Shown here in pieces: positions 51,137 to 62,245 of a stretch of DNA of 64,000 bases. Both the position numbers and the translations under genes were made by a program. Positions within the stretch are counted from its first letter, which is position 1; every line of letters begins with the position of its first letter. The stretch spans positions 12,799,065 through 12,863,064 of the forward strand of contig CM038916.1 of NCBI GenBank assembly GCA_021904315.1. The letters run 5' to 3'. Source of the DNA: Sphagnum magellanicum (lineage: Eukaryota; Streptophyta; Sphagnopsida; Sphagnales; Sphagnaceae). Under the pieces are notes generated by a model, which ran no database searches, was not told the origin of the DNA, and saw only the letters and a list, made by a program, of their open reading frames with translations.

Positions 51137-52749
51137 TCCTACAGCTCCTCCTTCTACAGCTCCCATTTACAGATCAGGAATTTCTCAGGGGAAAGTTGAA
51201 GAAGAGCTTTTTCAAAACTAGTCAAGAAGAAGACGAAGAAGCATCTTGAAAGCAGCAGCAAAGAATACCAGATTGACCAAGAAGGAAGACCAGATTGAAA
51301 AAACTATATTTGACAAGAGATTTAAGAAACAGATTTGTTCATGGTCTGAGAACAAAAACTAACTTCATCAGATGCTGAGGCACACTGAATTTGCTTTTGA
51401 AATCATCAGCGAGTTGCTGAAGTTTTCTTTGCTTCAGGTAAAATCTGATCATATTCCTGCACAGAAAAAAGAAAGATGGCATTGAAAAACTGAAAAACTG
51501 TTGATGACCCCCTCCCCTCCAAGGTACCCAAAGAATACAAACTATAGCACTGTAAATAACAGAAGTTGCACTACTTTCCCAATTTATTTCACCCTTGTTA
51601 TCGTCACATTTGGATTCAGATGTTGCATGAAAATGAAACACAACTTTAATAGTTTAACTAACAACCGTTTATTTTCACCCTCCTCACGATTGGCTTCAGA
51701 TGTTCCAAGAGAATGTTGCAACAAACAACACAAACTTTGATAGTTTAACTAAAAACATGTTCATTGTTTTTTGTGCTTGTTGAAGAGGCCTTGAATGATG
51801 TCCAAAAATATTGGACATCGATGGAACTATAACCAAAAAGGAAAGCATACATAAATCTGTAACCACTATCAACAACAATAACAAATAAACTTGCATTCAT
51901 TCATATAGGAGCCATACAAAATCTAATCCTCTCTTTGAGATCATACCAAACCAAAAACTCACTAAAACAATGGATATTGATGAATTAACACATTCTAGAC
52001 CTCCTTTTTATCAAGTTATCGTGATCTTTCATTGTTGCCATTCAAACAATTGACTCACATAACTCCTTCAAGATATTCCATTCTACTCTTGTTGAACCTA
52101 ACTAACACACAACATTGAACAAGAATTGGAGATGGTGTGAACAAGCAAACATTTCAATTCATCAACAAATTACTTATTGATCTTCAAATTCTTCGAATCA
52201 TTTCTCAATGAATAGACACAATGCTCAGAGCTCTCAAGTGAATAGATACTCAACTGCCATGTACATCAATACAAAACACAATCCAAGTATACTGAACTTG
52301 AATGGAATAGGCCACAAACAAACTAGCCAATTAATCCCCTAAAGTTTTTTACCTTTTCCATCAAATTTCCCTACATACCTAAAAGTGACTAAGATCATGT
52401 TTTTAAAACTCCTTTGCAATGAAATTCAAAGAAATAAATTTTTAGAGCTACTAGACACCAATTTTGGGCATTCTTCCCAAGATTAGTGCATAATTTAAAA
52501 CAAACATGATTACAAATCATCAAAAAAACCATAGAGATAGAAGAAGATGTTTAACTTTGGGAGTTATAAAACCATGGGATCCTTCAACCTAATTACCACC
52601 AAAAAAATGGTTGTTAAGTAGAAAAGAAATAAAAAGAAAAATGGAAAGACTTGAAGGTAGGGATTGCCGTTTGTTTACCTACCATCATGTTACAATTAAC
52701 ATCTTGCAACAACTATTATCCTCTGTAGACCTAAAAAAGACCCATAGCC

Positions 52750-52880
52750 ATGTAGATATCTTGTAGTTGTTGCTTATGTTCTATAGGGCATGTAAACCTT
52801 TCGTGGCTATTGCTTACCGTTTGCACTGCATGTAAACCCTTTGTGGTTGTTGCCTACCATCTATAACACATGTAGAATTT
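52750..52880 (+). repeat. 40-bp tandem repeat
   Basis: Units start with ATGTAGA or ATGTAAACC at 52750, 52790, 52830 and 52870, exactly 40 bp apart. They share TTGTGGTTGTTGCCTACC-like sequence with scattered changes. Confidence 0.85.
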
Positions 52881-53299
52881 CTATTAGTGTTTCCATTTAG
52901 ATAACATTGAACAAATTTTGCCACTTGGGGTATGGTGGATTTCATGTATATGCATGTCAAAACCAAGATGAAAGAGGTCTTTGGGGAATCAAATTATCTT
53001 GCTATTATTTGTGACAAGGTTATAACAATTGATAATCAATTTTAAATTTTAATGCATGCATATATTGTGCAAGATTGTTCAATCAATTATCAATTTTCAT
53101 TTCTTTGGAATGTGTAACACAAGGTAGGATTGCCAACAATTTCATTACAGTAACATGGTTAATCTAATCTTCAATTGTGGTGTGACAAAGACAAATGTTG
53201 CTTTGAAGTTATTGTAATTTGGTGCAAACGATGTTTTTGTTTTTCAAGTCATTTAAATTTTTTTTTATTGTTTACTATCATCATTCATGTTTGTGAGTA

Positions 53300-53313
53300 A
53301 TATATATATATAT
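53300..53313. repeat. (AT)n microsatellite
   Basis: Seven AT/TA dinucleotides. Confidence 0.8.
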
Positions 53314-53999
53314 GGGTTCCACACTGCTTTGCACTACTATTGACAATGATTAAATTATTTTTTGTGGAAATAATAATCTAGTTATAATTGAATTTTTCTT
53401 TTTAAAAGATAAAATTTTATAAAATTCACTATATGTCATTTTGTTCTTTTTTTTTTTTTTTTCATTCTCGTCTGGTTCATTAAATAAGTTCACAACAAGA
53501 TACAAATAGACCCAAAAAATAATAATGAAATGGTGTAAACAACGCAACAAGAAATGATTCTAAAATGAAATTTGATCTATGACAAATTATAATCCAAAGT
53601 GATTTTGAAATTGTCACAGTGACATTCACAAAAATCCCATCCTACATAAACCAATTCCAATGAAACATTGTCACTGAAATATATATTATATGCCTCAAAT
53701 AATGAGTAAAAGGTAAGAATTTCATACGTTCAAAATACCCATTGCAATATTTAAGGGGATATTATTCATAAAATAATTCACCTTTGTCCCTAACAAAAAA
53801 GCCCCAAATTAAAAAAAACAAAACAAAACATGCCTCTTCATTAATGATATACACCTTATTTATATGTGCAAATTTTCAAAGTTAATTGGAATAGGTGTTG
53901 TAGCCCAAGAGCTCCATTTACATTGAAAGCTTAGAAAGCATTACATTATGAGTGTAGATAGGAAACTAAAAATGGATAAGGGCCTTGAAAGCTCACATG

Positions 54000-54310
54000 T
54001 TCCCCAATTTAAGGCCCCTTCTTAATGCCTTTGAAAGCCCTCAAATTCCCCAATTAGGAGGGCCCTTTCTTTAAAGGCCACAAAATCCCAAATTTGCAGG
54101 CCCCTTTCTTAAGGCCTTTGAAAGGGCCACAAACTTGGGGCCCCTTCTTAAGGCAATTTGCAAGGGCCCCAGATTCCCAATTTTGGGGTCACCTTCATTT
54201 TAATTAGTGATCCCTTTTAAAACGGCCACAAACTTGGGCCCCTTCATAAGGCAATTTGAAAGGGCCCCAAATTCCCCCAAATTTGGGGACCCCTTCTTCT
54301 TATTTAAGGC
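54000..54310 (+). repeat. GGCCC-rich tandem array upstream of SNARE gene
   Basis: Variants of CCCCTTCTTAAGGC, TTTGAAAGGGCC, ACAAACTTGGG and CAAATTCCCCAAATTTGGGG alternate about six times, with unit length roughly 40-60 bp. It is locally palindromic (GGGCCC, AAATTT, TTAAGG). It ends about 500 bp before the SNARE start codon. Confidence 0.8.
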
Positions 54311-54492
54311 CTTCTTCTTAGACACAAACAAAAGACCCTACACTTTTTCATTTTCTGAAGAAGCACCTCAACTAGAGGTAAGTTATTTTGACCACGGTAA
54401 CCTTGATTTGGTGAGGAGCTGATTTGTTTGGATTTTTCTAATAACTTCTTTATTATTTATTTTTATTATTTGTAGTAGTAATATTGATGGTG

Positions 54493-54517
54493 ATTATTAT
54501 TATTATTATTATTATTA
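54493..54517. repeat. (ATT)n microsatellite
   Basis: About eight ATT triplets immediately upstream of the GC-rich leader of the SNARE gene. Confidence 0.9.
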
Positions 54518-54808
54518 CCGTGTGTGGAAAAGAACCGTTGCGAGGATTTGAACCCGCACGCTCTGCCGCCTCAGCCCGCGCTCCCGACCGTTGCGGCGAT
54601 GCGAATTTCGCCAACAAATCGCCAGTGCTTCGCCATTTCGCACTCTTGTTTGCATCTCCTCTCTTTTCTCTCTCTCTCGCACACACGAAATCTTGTTTGC
54701 GGGCATCTCTCGATCACAACGAAAAAAGATTTTGTTTTGTTGCTTCCGCTTGGAGCGTGCGGAAGAGGAGGAGGAGCAGCAGAACCAGGAGGAGCAGTAG
54801 TAGCAGCT

Positions 54809-56586
54809 ATGAATGAGGATTTGGTGCAAGTTGGGTTTGGTGAGGGGATGATGAGCGATGTGGAAGTGAAGAAGAGCAGCAGCAAGCTGCAGGATGTGGA
54901 GATGATGAAGCAGGAGATTGTGAATTCAGAATTCATGGACGAACAGCCGGACTTGGCAGCACGACGTTTCTTGGCGGAGATCGAGAGCGAGATGGAGAGA
55001 GTGAAGGAGATCTTTGTGAGGGTGGAGAATGCTAACAACGAGTCCAAGGCTTTGCACCGAACCGACAGCTTGAGGACTTTGTGGCACCGCATGAACAATG
55101 ACATTGCGCTTGTGAGTTCTCGTCAATCCCTCGTTCAATCTACAACATCCCCTCCCCCCCCTCCCCCCCCAGTTTCACTGCATCCATCAGTTGCATGGTT
55201 ACGGAGAGAAGGAAACTACGGTCGTTTCTTGATGATCGATCTGTATGAGGCCAGTATCCATTGTCACATCCAACGTCGTCACGAGACATTTCCATCAATT
55301 GACGGAACTTGTTTGATTGTAACGGAGCCACGCTCATTTTGGACTCCGACGTTCTTTCTGATATGCAATTGCATCGCTGTATGTTCAGCTTGTCGATAGA
55401 AGAAAACGTACTGTCTTGTTCTCTTGCTTCTGTCAGCGAGTTTGTCGTTCTTGACGACGGTACCAGTGACAACGATGGAACATCAAGAATCTTGAACAGA
55501 AAAACAATACATACAACTTTCTTGATGATGTTATTTCTGTGCAAGGCTGTGTACAATAAAGGGTCGGAGGTTTGCAGTTCTTGATTGTGATGGAGCATAG
55601 TTGAGGATCTTAAACAGAAGAAGATAGATACACACAGCATTTACTCTTGATCGTTGTTGCAACAGAAGAAAAGAGAGTGGATGCTGTATCTGGGTGCAGT
55701 TCTTGATTGTGCTGGCGCAACAGAGAGGGTCTTGAACAGACGAAGATAGATACACACGCATTTGCTTTTTATCTTTTTTGCAAACAGAAGATAAAAGATT
55801 GAAGTCTGTTGATAAGATCGTTGTTGAAGTCTGTATCTGCGTGTGTTTCAGGTGAACAGCGTCGCGAGGAGAATCGGGGCGAAGTTGGAGGATCGGGACA
55901 GGGCAAAGATTATGGTCTGTAATAATAATAATAAGCCTCCAGAGACTGAGACCGGTGACCACCACGCCCGGACAGCCATCACCGCTACTCTGAGGAAAAG
56001 TCTGAAGGATCTCATGAACGATTCTCAAATGTTGCGGCAGAGTGTGATGGACGGCTACAGAGACGCAATTGAACGCAGGTATAGATCCCAATGCAACAGC
56101 TTGTTGAAGGTTTTGCTCTCTCAGTACTGCTCGTAAGCTTTCGTTTGGATGTAGCGAAAACCTTAGAGAGTTCCATAAGGATCTGTAACTTGTTCTATCC
56201 TATTACTGGATTCTACAACAAGCTTGTGAGAAAAAACGCAAGTTGCGGCGCAAGTGTTGTGCCATTCTTCTTCTGTACGAAAATAACTTGCTTCAAGAAC
56301 TTTCCTGAGGTTTTGTATTCTTTGTGTTCTGGAAGGTACATCGCAATCACAGGAGAAAAGCCGGACAATGTCACTGTAGGGAAGATCATTGAGACTGGGG
56401 AGAGTGAGAATTTTCTTCAAATCGCAATCCATGAACAGGGATGGGATCAAGTCCTTGAGGCCATTCTGGAAATCAAACAGCGACATGATGCTGTGGCAGA
56501 GATCGCAAAGAGCCTGCAGGAGCTGCATCAGCTTTTTCTGGATATGGAAGTGCACGTGAAGTCTCAGTGTGAGCAGCTAAATGACA
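54809..56586 (+). CDS. Qa-SNARE (SYP1/syntaxin class), lacking C-terminus
   Basis: Three exons, 54809-55111, 55852-56078 and 56336-56586, encode 260 residues in consistent phase. Exon 1 opens the syntaxin N-terminal helical region (SEMERVKEIFVRVENANNES, LRTLWHRMNNDI). Exon 2 continues with TAITATLRKSLKDLMNDSQ and YRDAIERR. Exon 3 has YIAITGEKPD, the SYP1 hallmark, ETGESENFLQ, and the SNARE motif start RHDAVAEIAKSLQELHQLFLD with the zero-layer Gln in ELHQ. Plant SYP1 proteins (about 300-310 residues, including KNOLLE/SYP111 and SYP121) act in fusion at the plasma membrane or cell plate. Here the motif stops after KSQCEQLND; the last third of the SNARE helix and the membrane anchor are missing. 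The next exon in phase belongs to a coiled-coil protein. A start at the later Met pair MMSDVE is possible. Confidence 0.85.
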
Positions 56587-56679
56587 GTAAGTCCCTTACT
56601 CTCTATAATTTTCGAAGCTTTGACACAGTATTCAGGAAAACATATAGCCAGAATCCTACCACATCAGAAGCCTGATCAG

Positions 56680-59506
56680 TGATCTGCAAAGCAGAGTGGC
56701 AGGGGAGCAAGCGTCGCCATGAGGAAACGGTGAACGCTGAGATTGTAAACCAAGCTCTGGAGGCCATGACTACTGCTCTGTCTTCTTCCGCTGATGGAGC
56801 AGCCATCAAGGATATCCCAAGTGTGAGAAAGAGTCAAAGCTTTTCATCAGGCCCTGCTGGTCGAATTCTCCTGCACGTTGATTCTGAAGGGGCGGCGGTG
56901 CCAGCAGCAGGAGTTCCAGAGCCTAGTACTTCTACTTTGAGAGGTCCTTTCCGTCGGGTGACTCCCATGGGATGGTTTCCCCGAGGGCAGAAGAAGGAAT
57001 CTTATCTGGAGCGCAAGATCCGCATGCTCCAGGTTGAGATTTTTTCTGGTTCTTGTCAAATCTCTTTAAGTGTCTTTTGTTGCATTTCTGAAGAGACCCT
57101 TTTTTTGTTGCATTTCTGGGGAAAACCTTTTGTTGCATTTCTTCCGAAACCCTCTGGTTGTATTTCTGGTGAAACCCTTTTGTTGGATTTCTGAAGAAAC
57201 CCTGCTTTACTGAATTGCTGGAAATTGCACTTAGGAGTTCACCTGTTCTGAGTGTCTCAGACCTGCATTGTGATGATCTGCAGCAAAAAGAGGGAGGCAC
57301 TGTTGCATCATTGGACGAAACACTGGGAGCTGCAAATCTGCATTTGTCCTGCATTGAGAGAGAAAAGCGTGCTGCAGCAGTAGCAGCTAAGCAAGCTACA
57401 GAAGCTCGCAAGGCTGCACTAGTGGAGGCTTCTTGGTGCCGTATACTCAAAGCAGCAGGGTGGGTGCTTCCTTCCTTCAACATGAAAGACACTTTCTCTA
57501 GCAAACTGCAATACTTCTTCTTCTTCCCTTGTCAGGACTCTCCCATATTGTTCTAAGCACTTTACCCTCTTATTTCCTCTTTGCAGGCTACCTTACATGT
57601 CTGCAGCTATGGAGCTTCAGAAAGTGGAGAAAAAAGCAGCTGAAGCTTTGGCAGCTGCTGCAGCTTTAGGGGTCATACTGGGCAACAATCCACGCAGCCC
57701 TAGGCTTGTCTCAGAGCTTGACCCATCATCAAATTCCCATCACAACATAAGCACTGCACTGGAAACAGCATTTGATGTTGACAAGGAGGTTGTTGCTGCC
57801 TTGAAAGCTGCATTGCTACGGCGTATGAATGACTTGGAGGAAGCAGCAGGTCTGAGGGAGCTTCTGAATGCAACAAGCATAGTTGCTGCACAGCAGCTAG
57901 TTGGAGAGTCTGCTGCTTCTAGTGTTCCACCAACTTGGGTGGATCAATTGTCAGAGCAAGAACAAGAAAATGATGCAAACCATGGTAATACACTCTGTTC
58001 ATAGCTGAGAATCATGACTAGCTGCTGCAATAGACTCACATGTTGATGTTCCCCATTCAGTGTTGAATGTTTTTAGGTTTGATTTCTGTGTGCAGAACTC
58101 AATGGATTGCCAACACCCACACCATCATGTAATGGGGACTTTCATGTGGAGGGTGGTGCTACACAAGAAAATCCTTTAGTTGAATCCATGCTTGTGCGGG
58201 TGAAAGACTTACAGCCAGAGCAGTGTACTGCACTTGCAACTATTGTTGCAACTCGTGGTCTGAGTGATCTCCTACAAGAGGAGAATCTTGAGCAAGAATT
58301 GGGAACCAAGACTGAGGTTGGTGGTGGCTTGGGAGATATATTGGTGAAGCATGTCTCACGCTTGGAAGCTGAGAAAGCAGCTGCTCTTGCTGCTGCTAAA
58401 TCTGCTGCCGATGGCGGAAGGAAGGAACAGAAAAGAAGGCTCAGTGTCATTGTGAGTGATGTCCCTGATTTGGGTGGCATGTTTGTTAGACATTTGTCCA
58501 GACTGGAGCGAGAAAAGCAGCAGGCTCTTGAATCTAAAGCCTTTGAGCCACCACCAGCGAATTCTGTCTTAGCACCAGTGAACCAGAACATTGAACCCTT
58601 GGAGAAGATGGGTGTGAAGAAGATATCTCGACTTGAGACAGAGAAGCAACTAGCAGCAGGAAGGGAAGAGAAAGAGAAAGATTTTGCAAGGAGGACAGAC
58701 AGACGGGTGTCAATGTCAAGAAAACTTGGCATGAATGAATCTCTCATCAAGCATAAGTCAAAGCTTGAAAAGGAAGTTGAAGCTGCCAGGGCAAGGAGGA
58801 TGAGCCACTCATCAGACAATAAAAATGGATCCAGTGCTTCCCCACCCAAGAAAGCGAGAAACAACACCACTTTCAATAGTGCCCCAGGTAGCAGCTTAAG
58901 TGATATTCTTGTGAAGCATAAGTCAAGGCTAGAAAGAGAGAAAGAGGCTGCAAAGGCTGCAGAGCTACTATGTGGGCAGACAAACTCTACTTCTGAAAGT
59001 TGCAAAGCTGAGAGTGCTACTGCTGCTGCTGTTGCTGCGGTTACTGATCTTGCAAATAAAGAAGATGTGGAGGCCAATGATAATGTAAGTGTTGCAAAAG
59101 AAGTTATGCCGCCTGGCCTGGCTGATGTAGCTGTTCAGAAGTTGTCGAAACTGGAGATGGAGAAGCAGACAATGGCACAGGATCCATGGGAAAGACGGAG
59201 GCCATCTTTTAAGACCAAGGAGATTGAAGATCTGTGGGCAGGGATCAGCCTAGGTGATACACTCAAACAGCATGTTTCAAAACTTGAACAAGAACAGGTA
59301 TATATGTCTTACTGATCATCCTTGCTGCTAAATTGAAAGAGACTTCCTTCAGATGTGTCACTATGACACACATTGCTGAAATCAGATCAGAGAGTTATTG
59401 TCTGAGGAAAGCAACAAGTCTTTTGATCCCACTAAATGCTGCATTGCAGGCTGCATGGCGACAAGCAGAGGAGGAAGCAGCCAAGGTTGGATCAAGAGTT
59501 CACTGA
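56680..59506 (+). CDS. Plant coiled-coil protein with VKHxSRLExEK repeats
   Basis: Five exons, 56680-57032, 57284-57459, 57587-57984, 58096-59297 and 59450-59506, are in consistent phase and contribute about 728 residues. Exon 4 of the joint model starts two bases into a codon, so it needs an upstream exon; the SNARE exon supplies one base. Early parts read NAEIVNQALEAMTTAL, FPRGQKKESYLERKIRMLQ and EREKRAAAVAAKQATEARKA. The long exon carries seven copies of a short motif close to LxDxxVKHxSRLExEK, the last followed by AAWRQAEEEAAK. Composition is Ala/Glu/Lys-rich, so coiled coil is expected; no membrane segment is seen. I recall plant proteins with this motif being labelled GRIP-like or centrosomal-like coiled-coil, but could not check. 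If independent, its true 5' exon is missing or the first Met is at about 56766. The final exon might extend beyond 59506. Confidence 0.75.
57077..57205 (+). repeat. 25-bp intronic minisatellite
   Basis: GTTGCATTTCTG-like units followed by GAAACCC recur at 57079, 57107, 57132, 57157 and 57182. Spacings are 28, 25, 25 and 25 bp. It lies wholly inside the intron 57033-57283. The long minus-strand frame across it is a shadow. Confidence 0.88.
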
Positions 59507-60430
59507 TATTTTCCAGTTTGCATTTTGACATGCAATAGTTATTATTGAGTTAGATTTTAAGGTGATTGAATATAAGCAGTTAGTTATTGGCAGTACAAAA
59601 ATTGCAGAGAAAAACCTCTTGTTTCCCTCTTTCTGTAGTCACTGTCAAGGTGAAAAGCAAAAACAATTCAGACAAAGCATTCAGTTTTTGTTGACATGTA
59701 AAATGTACCATTGCTGTTCAGCTGTTCAGAATTGTAACATTCGAGAAGGCTGCTATTTGATAGCACTTATATGCTTCTGATCTTTACTTTCTCTGAGTCT
59801 CTTGTATGATTGATCCAGTAACAGATGCCAGCTCTTTTCTCCCTGCTCAGATCATACCCAAAAAGCAAAGAGAATTTCAGCAATTTGAGGAAAATTCATT
59901 GTGAGGCGCACCTGACCAAGTTCAAACTTGTTCTCACTTTATGAAGATGATGGGTACCTTGGAGGGGAGGGGGTAATGACCATAAAAAGTTTGTGCACAT
60001 GGTATATACCAATGTGCAGTGGGGGGGGGAGGGGCAAGCATTTGAATTTTGAAATACCCATTGGTTCCGGGTATTTGGAAAAAATCAAGGATCAAAGAAA
60101 GGTCAGGTCGGGTCCGGGTACTTGAACATTTTCAGAATCGAAGCACCACCAAGAACTGGCGGTTCTGGGGAATTTCAAAAAGTTCAAAGGTTAATATAGT
60201 AACAAGGTATTTGATTATTTGATAACCAGGTTTACATATCAAGTCCGGATACTTGATTATCTTTATGAGCACTGTTATAAACTCTGATACCCGGGATGAT
60301 ACTCGGTTGGAGCTTTCTGCCACTTGCCCAACCTGGCGTTTACACAACCCTCACATATTTCTCGACTAATGGAGACTTTGCAATTGTCCACCAGTACTGC
60401 GATTTCTGTTATTTGGGTGCCCCGTAGGAA
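59507..60430. other. 3' region and intergenic DNA
   Basis: Probable 3' UTR for the first few hundred bases. A G-rich run lies at about 60021-60034. After it CCGGGTATTTGG, CCGGGTACTTGAAC and CCGGATACTTGAT recur (60066-60255), a loose repeat. No coding frame is supported. Confidence 0.5.
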
Positions 60431-60628
60431 GGCGGGGGTGCGCATGCCTAGGAAGTAGTGCAAGGCCAAGCCGACACGCGCGGGTCCAGGCAGCAGGCTA
60501 CCAGGCGCGCATCTACCCCCAAGAAAGATAAGATTAACACCATGAGGCTCGATGAGCCTCGTATCAGATATTAAACTGGTAGGGACGGATACTATACTTC
60601 ATCGTAGCCAAAAGGCCGAGAAAAGTAT
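60431..60628 (-). ncRNA. U2: U2 spliceosomal snRNA gene (divergent copy)
   Basis: On the minus strand the RNA would start ATACTTTTCTCGGCCTTTTG, the U2 5' end, and run about 198 nt; plant U2 is about 196. Conserved landmarks follow in order: GGCTA closing stem I, CCAGTTTAATATCTGAT, a perfect stem-loop IIa (GAGGCTC, loop ATC, GAGCCTC; 60544-60560) and the stem IV loop TTGCACTACT. A TATA-like TATATGAA lies at -32 to -25 (60653-60660), the expected place for a plant snRNA promoter. Departures from remembered plant U2: the branch-site pairing word GUAGUA reads AUAGUA (60590-60595), several U-to-C changes follow it, and the Sm-site region is broken by C residues. Stem-preserving changes argue for past or present function. 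A pseudogene is possible. Confidence 0.82.
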
Positions 60629-60652
60629 GATTGTTGGAGGTCAGCCGGACTG

Positions 60653-60660
60653 TTCATATA
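60653..60660 (-). promoter_or_regulatory. TATA-like element of the U2 gene
   Basis: TATATGAA on the minus strand, 25-32 bp before the inferred U2 start at 60628. A clear upstream sequence element of the RTCCCACATCG type is not seen; ATCTCATAGTG at 60688-60698 is at best a degenerate match. Confidence 0.5.
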
Positions 60661-62197
60661 CTGCTCCAACCAACGCATTCCGCCACTCACTATGAGATTA
60701 AACCAGCTCTGCTTTGTTGGGCCCGGTCTTCTTCCTCTTGTGTTCTTTCGTTCCTTCGCTCGGTTGTTTTTCTATGTTTTCATTACAAGAGTAACCGACA
60801 GACCCATCAGCTTTCGTTTCCCTGATTTGTTGCGAATGTCTCTCTCCCTACCGAAGGATTGCGAGGAAAGATGGACCCATTCCTTCGTACAATAGTTACT
60901 TCTCAGCTGAAGTGATTCACACTTAACGCCTTGATTGATTTTTTCTGATGGAAAAAATTACGTTTTTCCACTTTGATTGATTCATTTAAAATTTGCTCCT
61001 TGCCACACTATCCAACAAGCTCTGTTCGTCTCTTGTCACATTTGAGGTTGTAGAAATTGTCATGACTACCTTGCCTGCCTTCGACTTCCAGATTTGACAA
61101 GCTTGTGAATGTAGTTTGATTTGGAACCCTCAATGGATAGGAGTGATGGTAGACTTAGAGTTGTGTTTAGTTTCTGAGAGGTGGTAAATATTGACCTAGT
61201 AAGAACTCTGTTTTTTTGTGGGTTTTTGTTTTGAATCAGTGTTTTGCTCAGAGCAATGAAACCATGCCTACAGAATAAGGAAATGAGAGCGTTATATATG
61301 TCCTGAAAGCATAGAATCAGCAGTTGAGAATGTTGCAATCGAAGTGCTTATAGAGTTTGGAAGATGGTGTTTGCAGCACATGTGAAGTCCACACATGTAA
61401 ATGCCACCTGCTTAGTATTTGACAGAAGTGATTCAATGTGATGCTTCACTGTAGTTGACCTGCAAAGACAAGATGCCAAATTTTCTGTCGAAGAGCAGGT
61501 TGGGCAGTTTGATTATCAGGTCTCAAGAGAGGCATCAGTATTCTTGGTCATAATGTCATGGCTGAATTGTGTTCACCAGAATGACCTTGCAACATCGTTT
61601 GCCTGGAGCTGAAGAAGTCCTGTACTGAAAGGTGACAATTAAGTAAAGTGCATGCAAACAGATTCAGCTGATATTCTGGCGAGCTAATAACACTTTCAAC
61701 ACTAAGGATTCATTTACATTATGGGGAGAGGGAATTGTCAAGCCTCCATGCTCTCGCATAATCTGCAAATTTTGAAGGCTATCAGACAGTCTCTGATCTG
61801 CTAATTGCATCTGCTATCCTTGATTTCTTTAAGTTCATGTATCTAGACTAGGACTCTATGTCCTAAATTGTTATATTGGGTTACTTCTTCTTCTAATGGC
61901 TTCTCTTGCAATTTTTTTGGGTTTAGCAAATGGACAAAGCTTATTTTGAATGTTTATGCACATTTATTTGTTCATGAATGAGGGGATTTCTAGGACCAAA
62001 GTTCAAGTTCAATAGACTTTCATGTCTAGATTAACATTTAAAATAATTTTACAAGCGAGGCAAATGTTTAACACGATTGAACCAGTCATATGGTTGGTGG
62101 AAAGCATGAATGATAAGTGGTCAGGAAACAGTTTTCTGTTGAGTTTCAGTTCCCTAGCTAACCATGGTGGTTAGCCCAGTTGCTTTTTGTTTTTCCC

Positions 62198-62245
62198 CTA
62201 CCTACCTACTAACGACCCACAAGCAGGTTATTAGTAGGTAGGTAG
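62198..62245. repeat. Short inverted repeat
   Basis: CTACCTACCTACTAA (62198-62212) is the exact reverse complement of 62231-62245, with an 18-nt loop. It could form a hairpin. No flanking target duplication was evident. Confidence 0.85.

Larger units (their letters stand above)
46976..53999. other. DET1 3' region and long intergenic stretch
   Basis: I find no supported gene in these 7 kb. It contains several small duplications (listed separately), a cluster of TCGCCA words (48809-48985), a CCCTAAACCCTAAA telomere-like pair (about 49666) and a CTC microsatellite. Open frames such as 47617-47862, 48836-49048 and 51501-51740 lack recognisable motifs. Confidence 0.5.

Noticed and set aside
54540..54600. 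tRNA-like B-box (GGTTCAAATCC on the minus strand) with GC-rich flanks
   Set aside because: The T-arm stem does not pair cleanly and no A-box, anticodon arm or matching acceptor stem can be drawn; it lies in the SNARE leader. Possibly a relic, not a gene.
54571..55104. 177-residue minus-strand open frame
   Set aside because: Antisense of the SNARE leader and first exon; Ser/Leu-rich with no motif.
58142..59077. 311-residue minus-strand open frame
   Set aside because: It is the antisense shadow of the Ala/Glu/Lys-rich coiled-coil exon, whose plus-strand phases and splice sites are consistent.
61450..61525. Short coding-like reading VDLQRQDAKFSVEEQVGQ
   Set aside because: Too short, no start or matching exon, and no family recognised.
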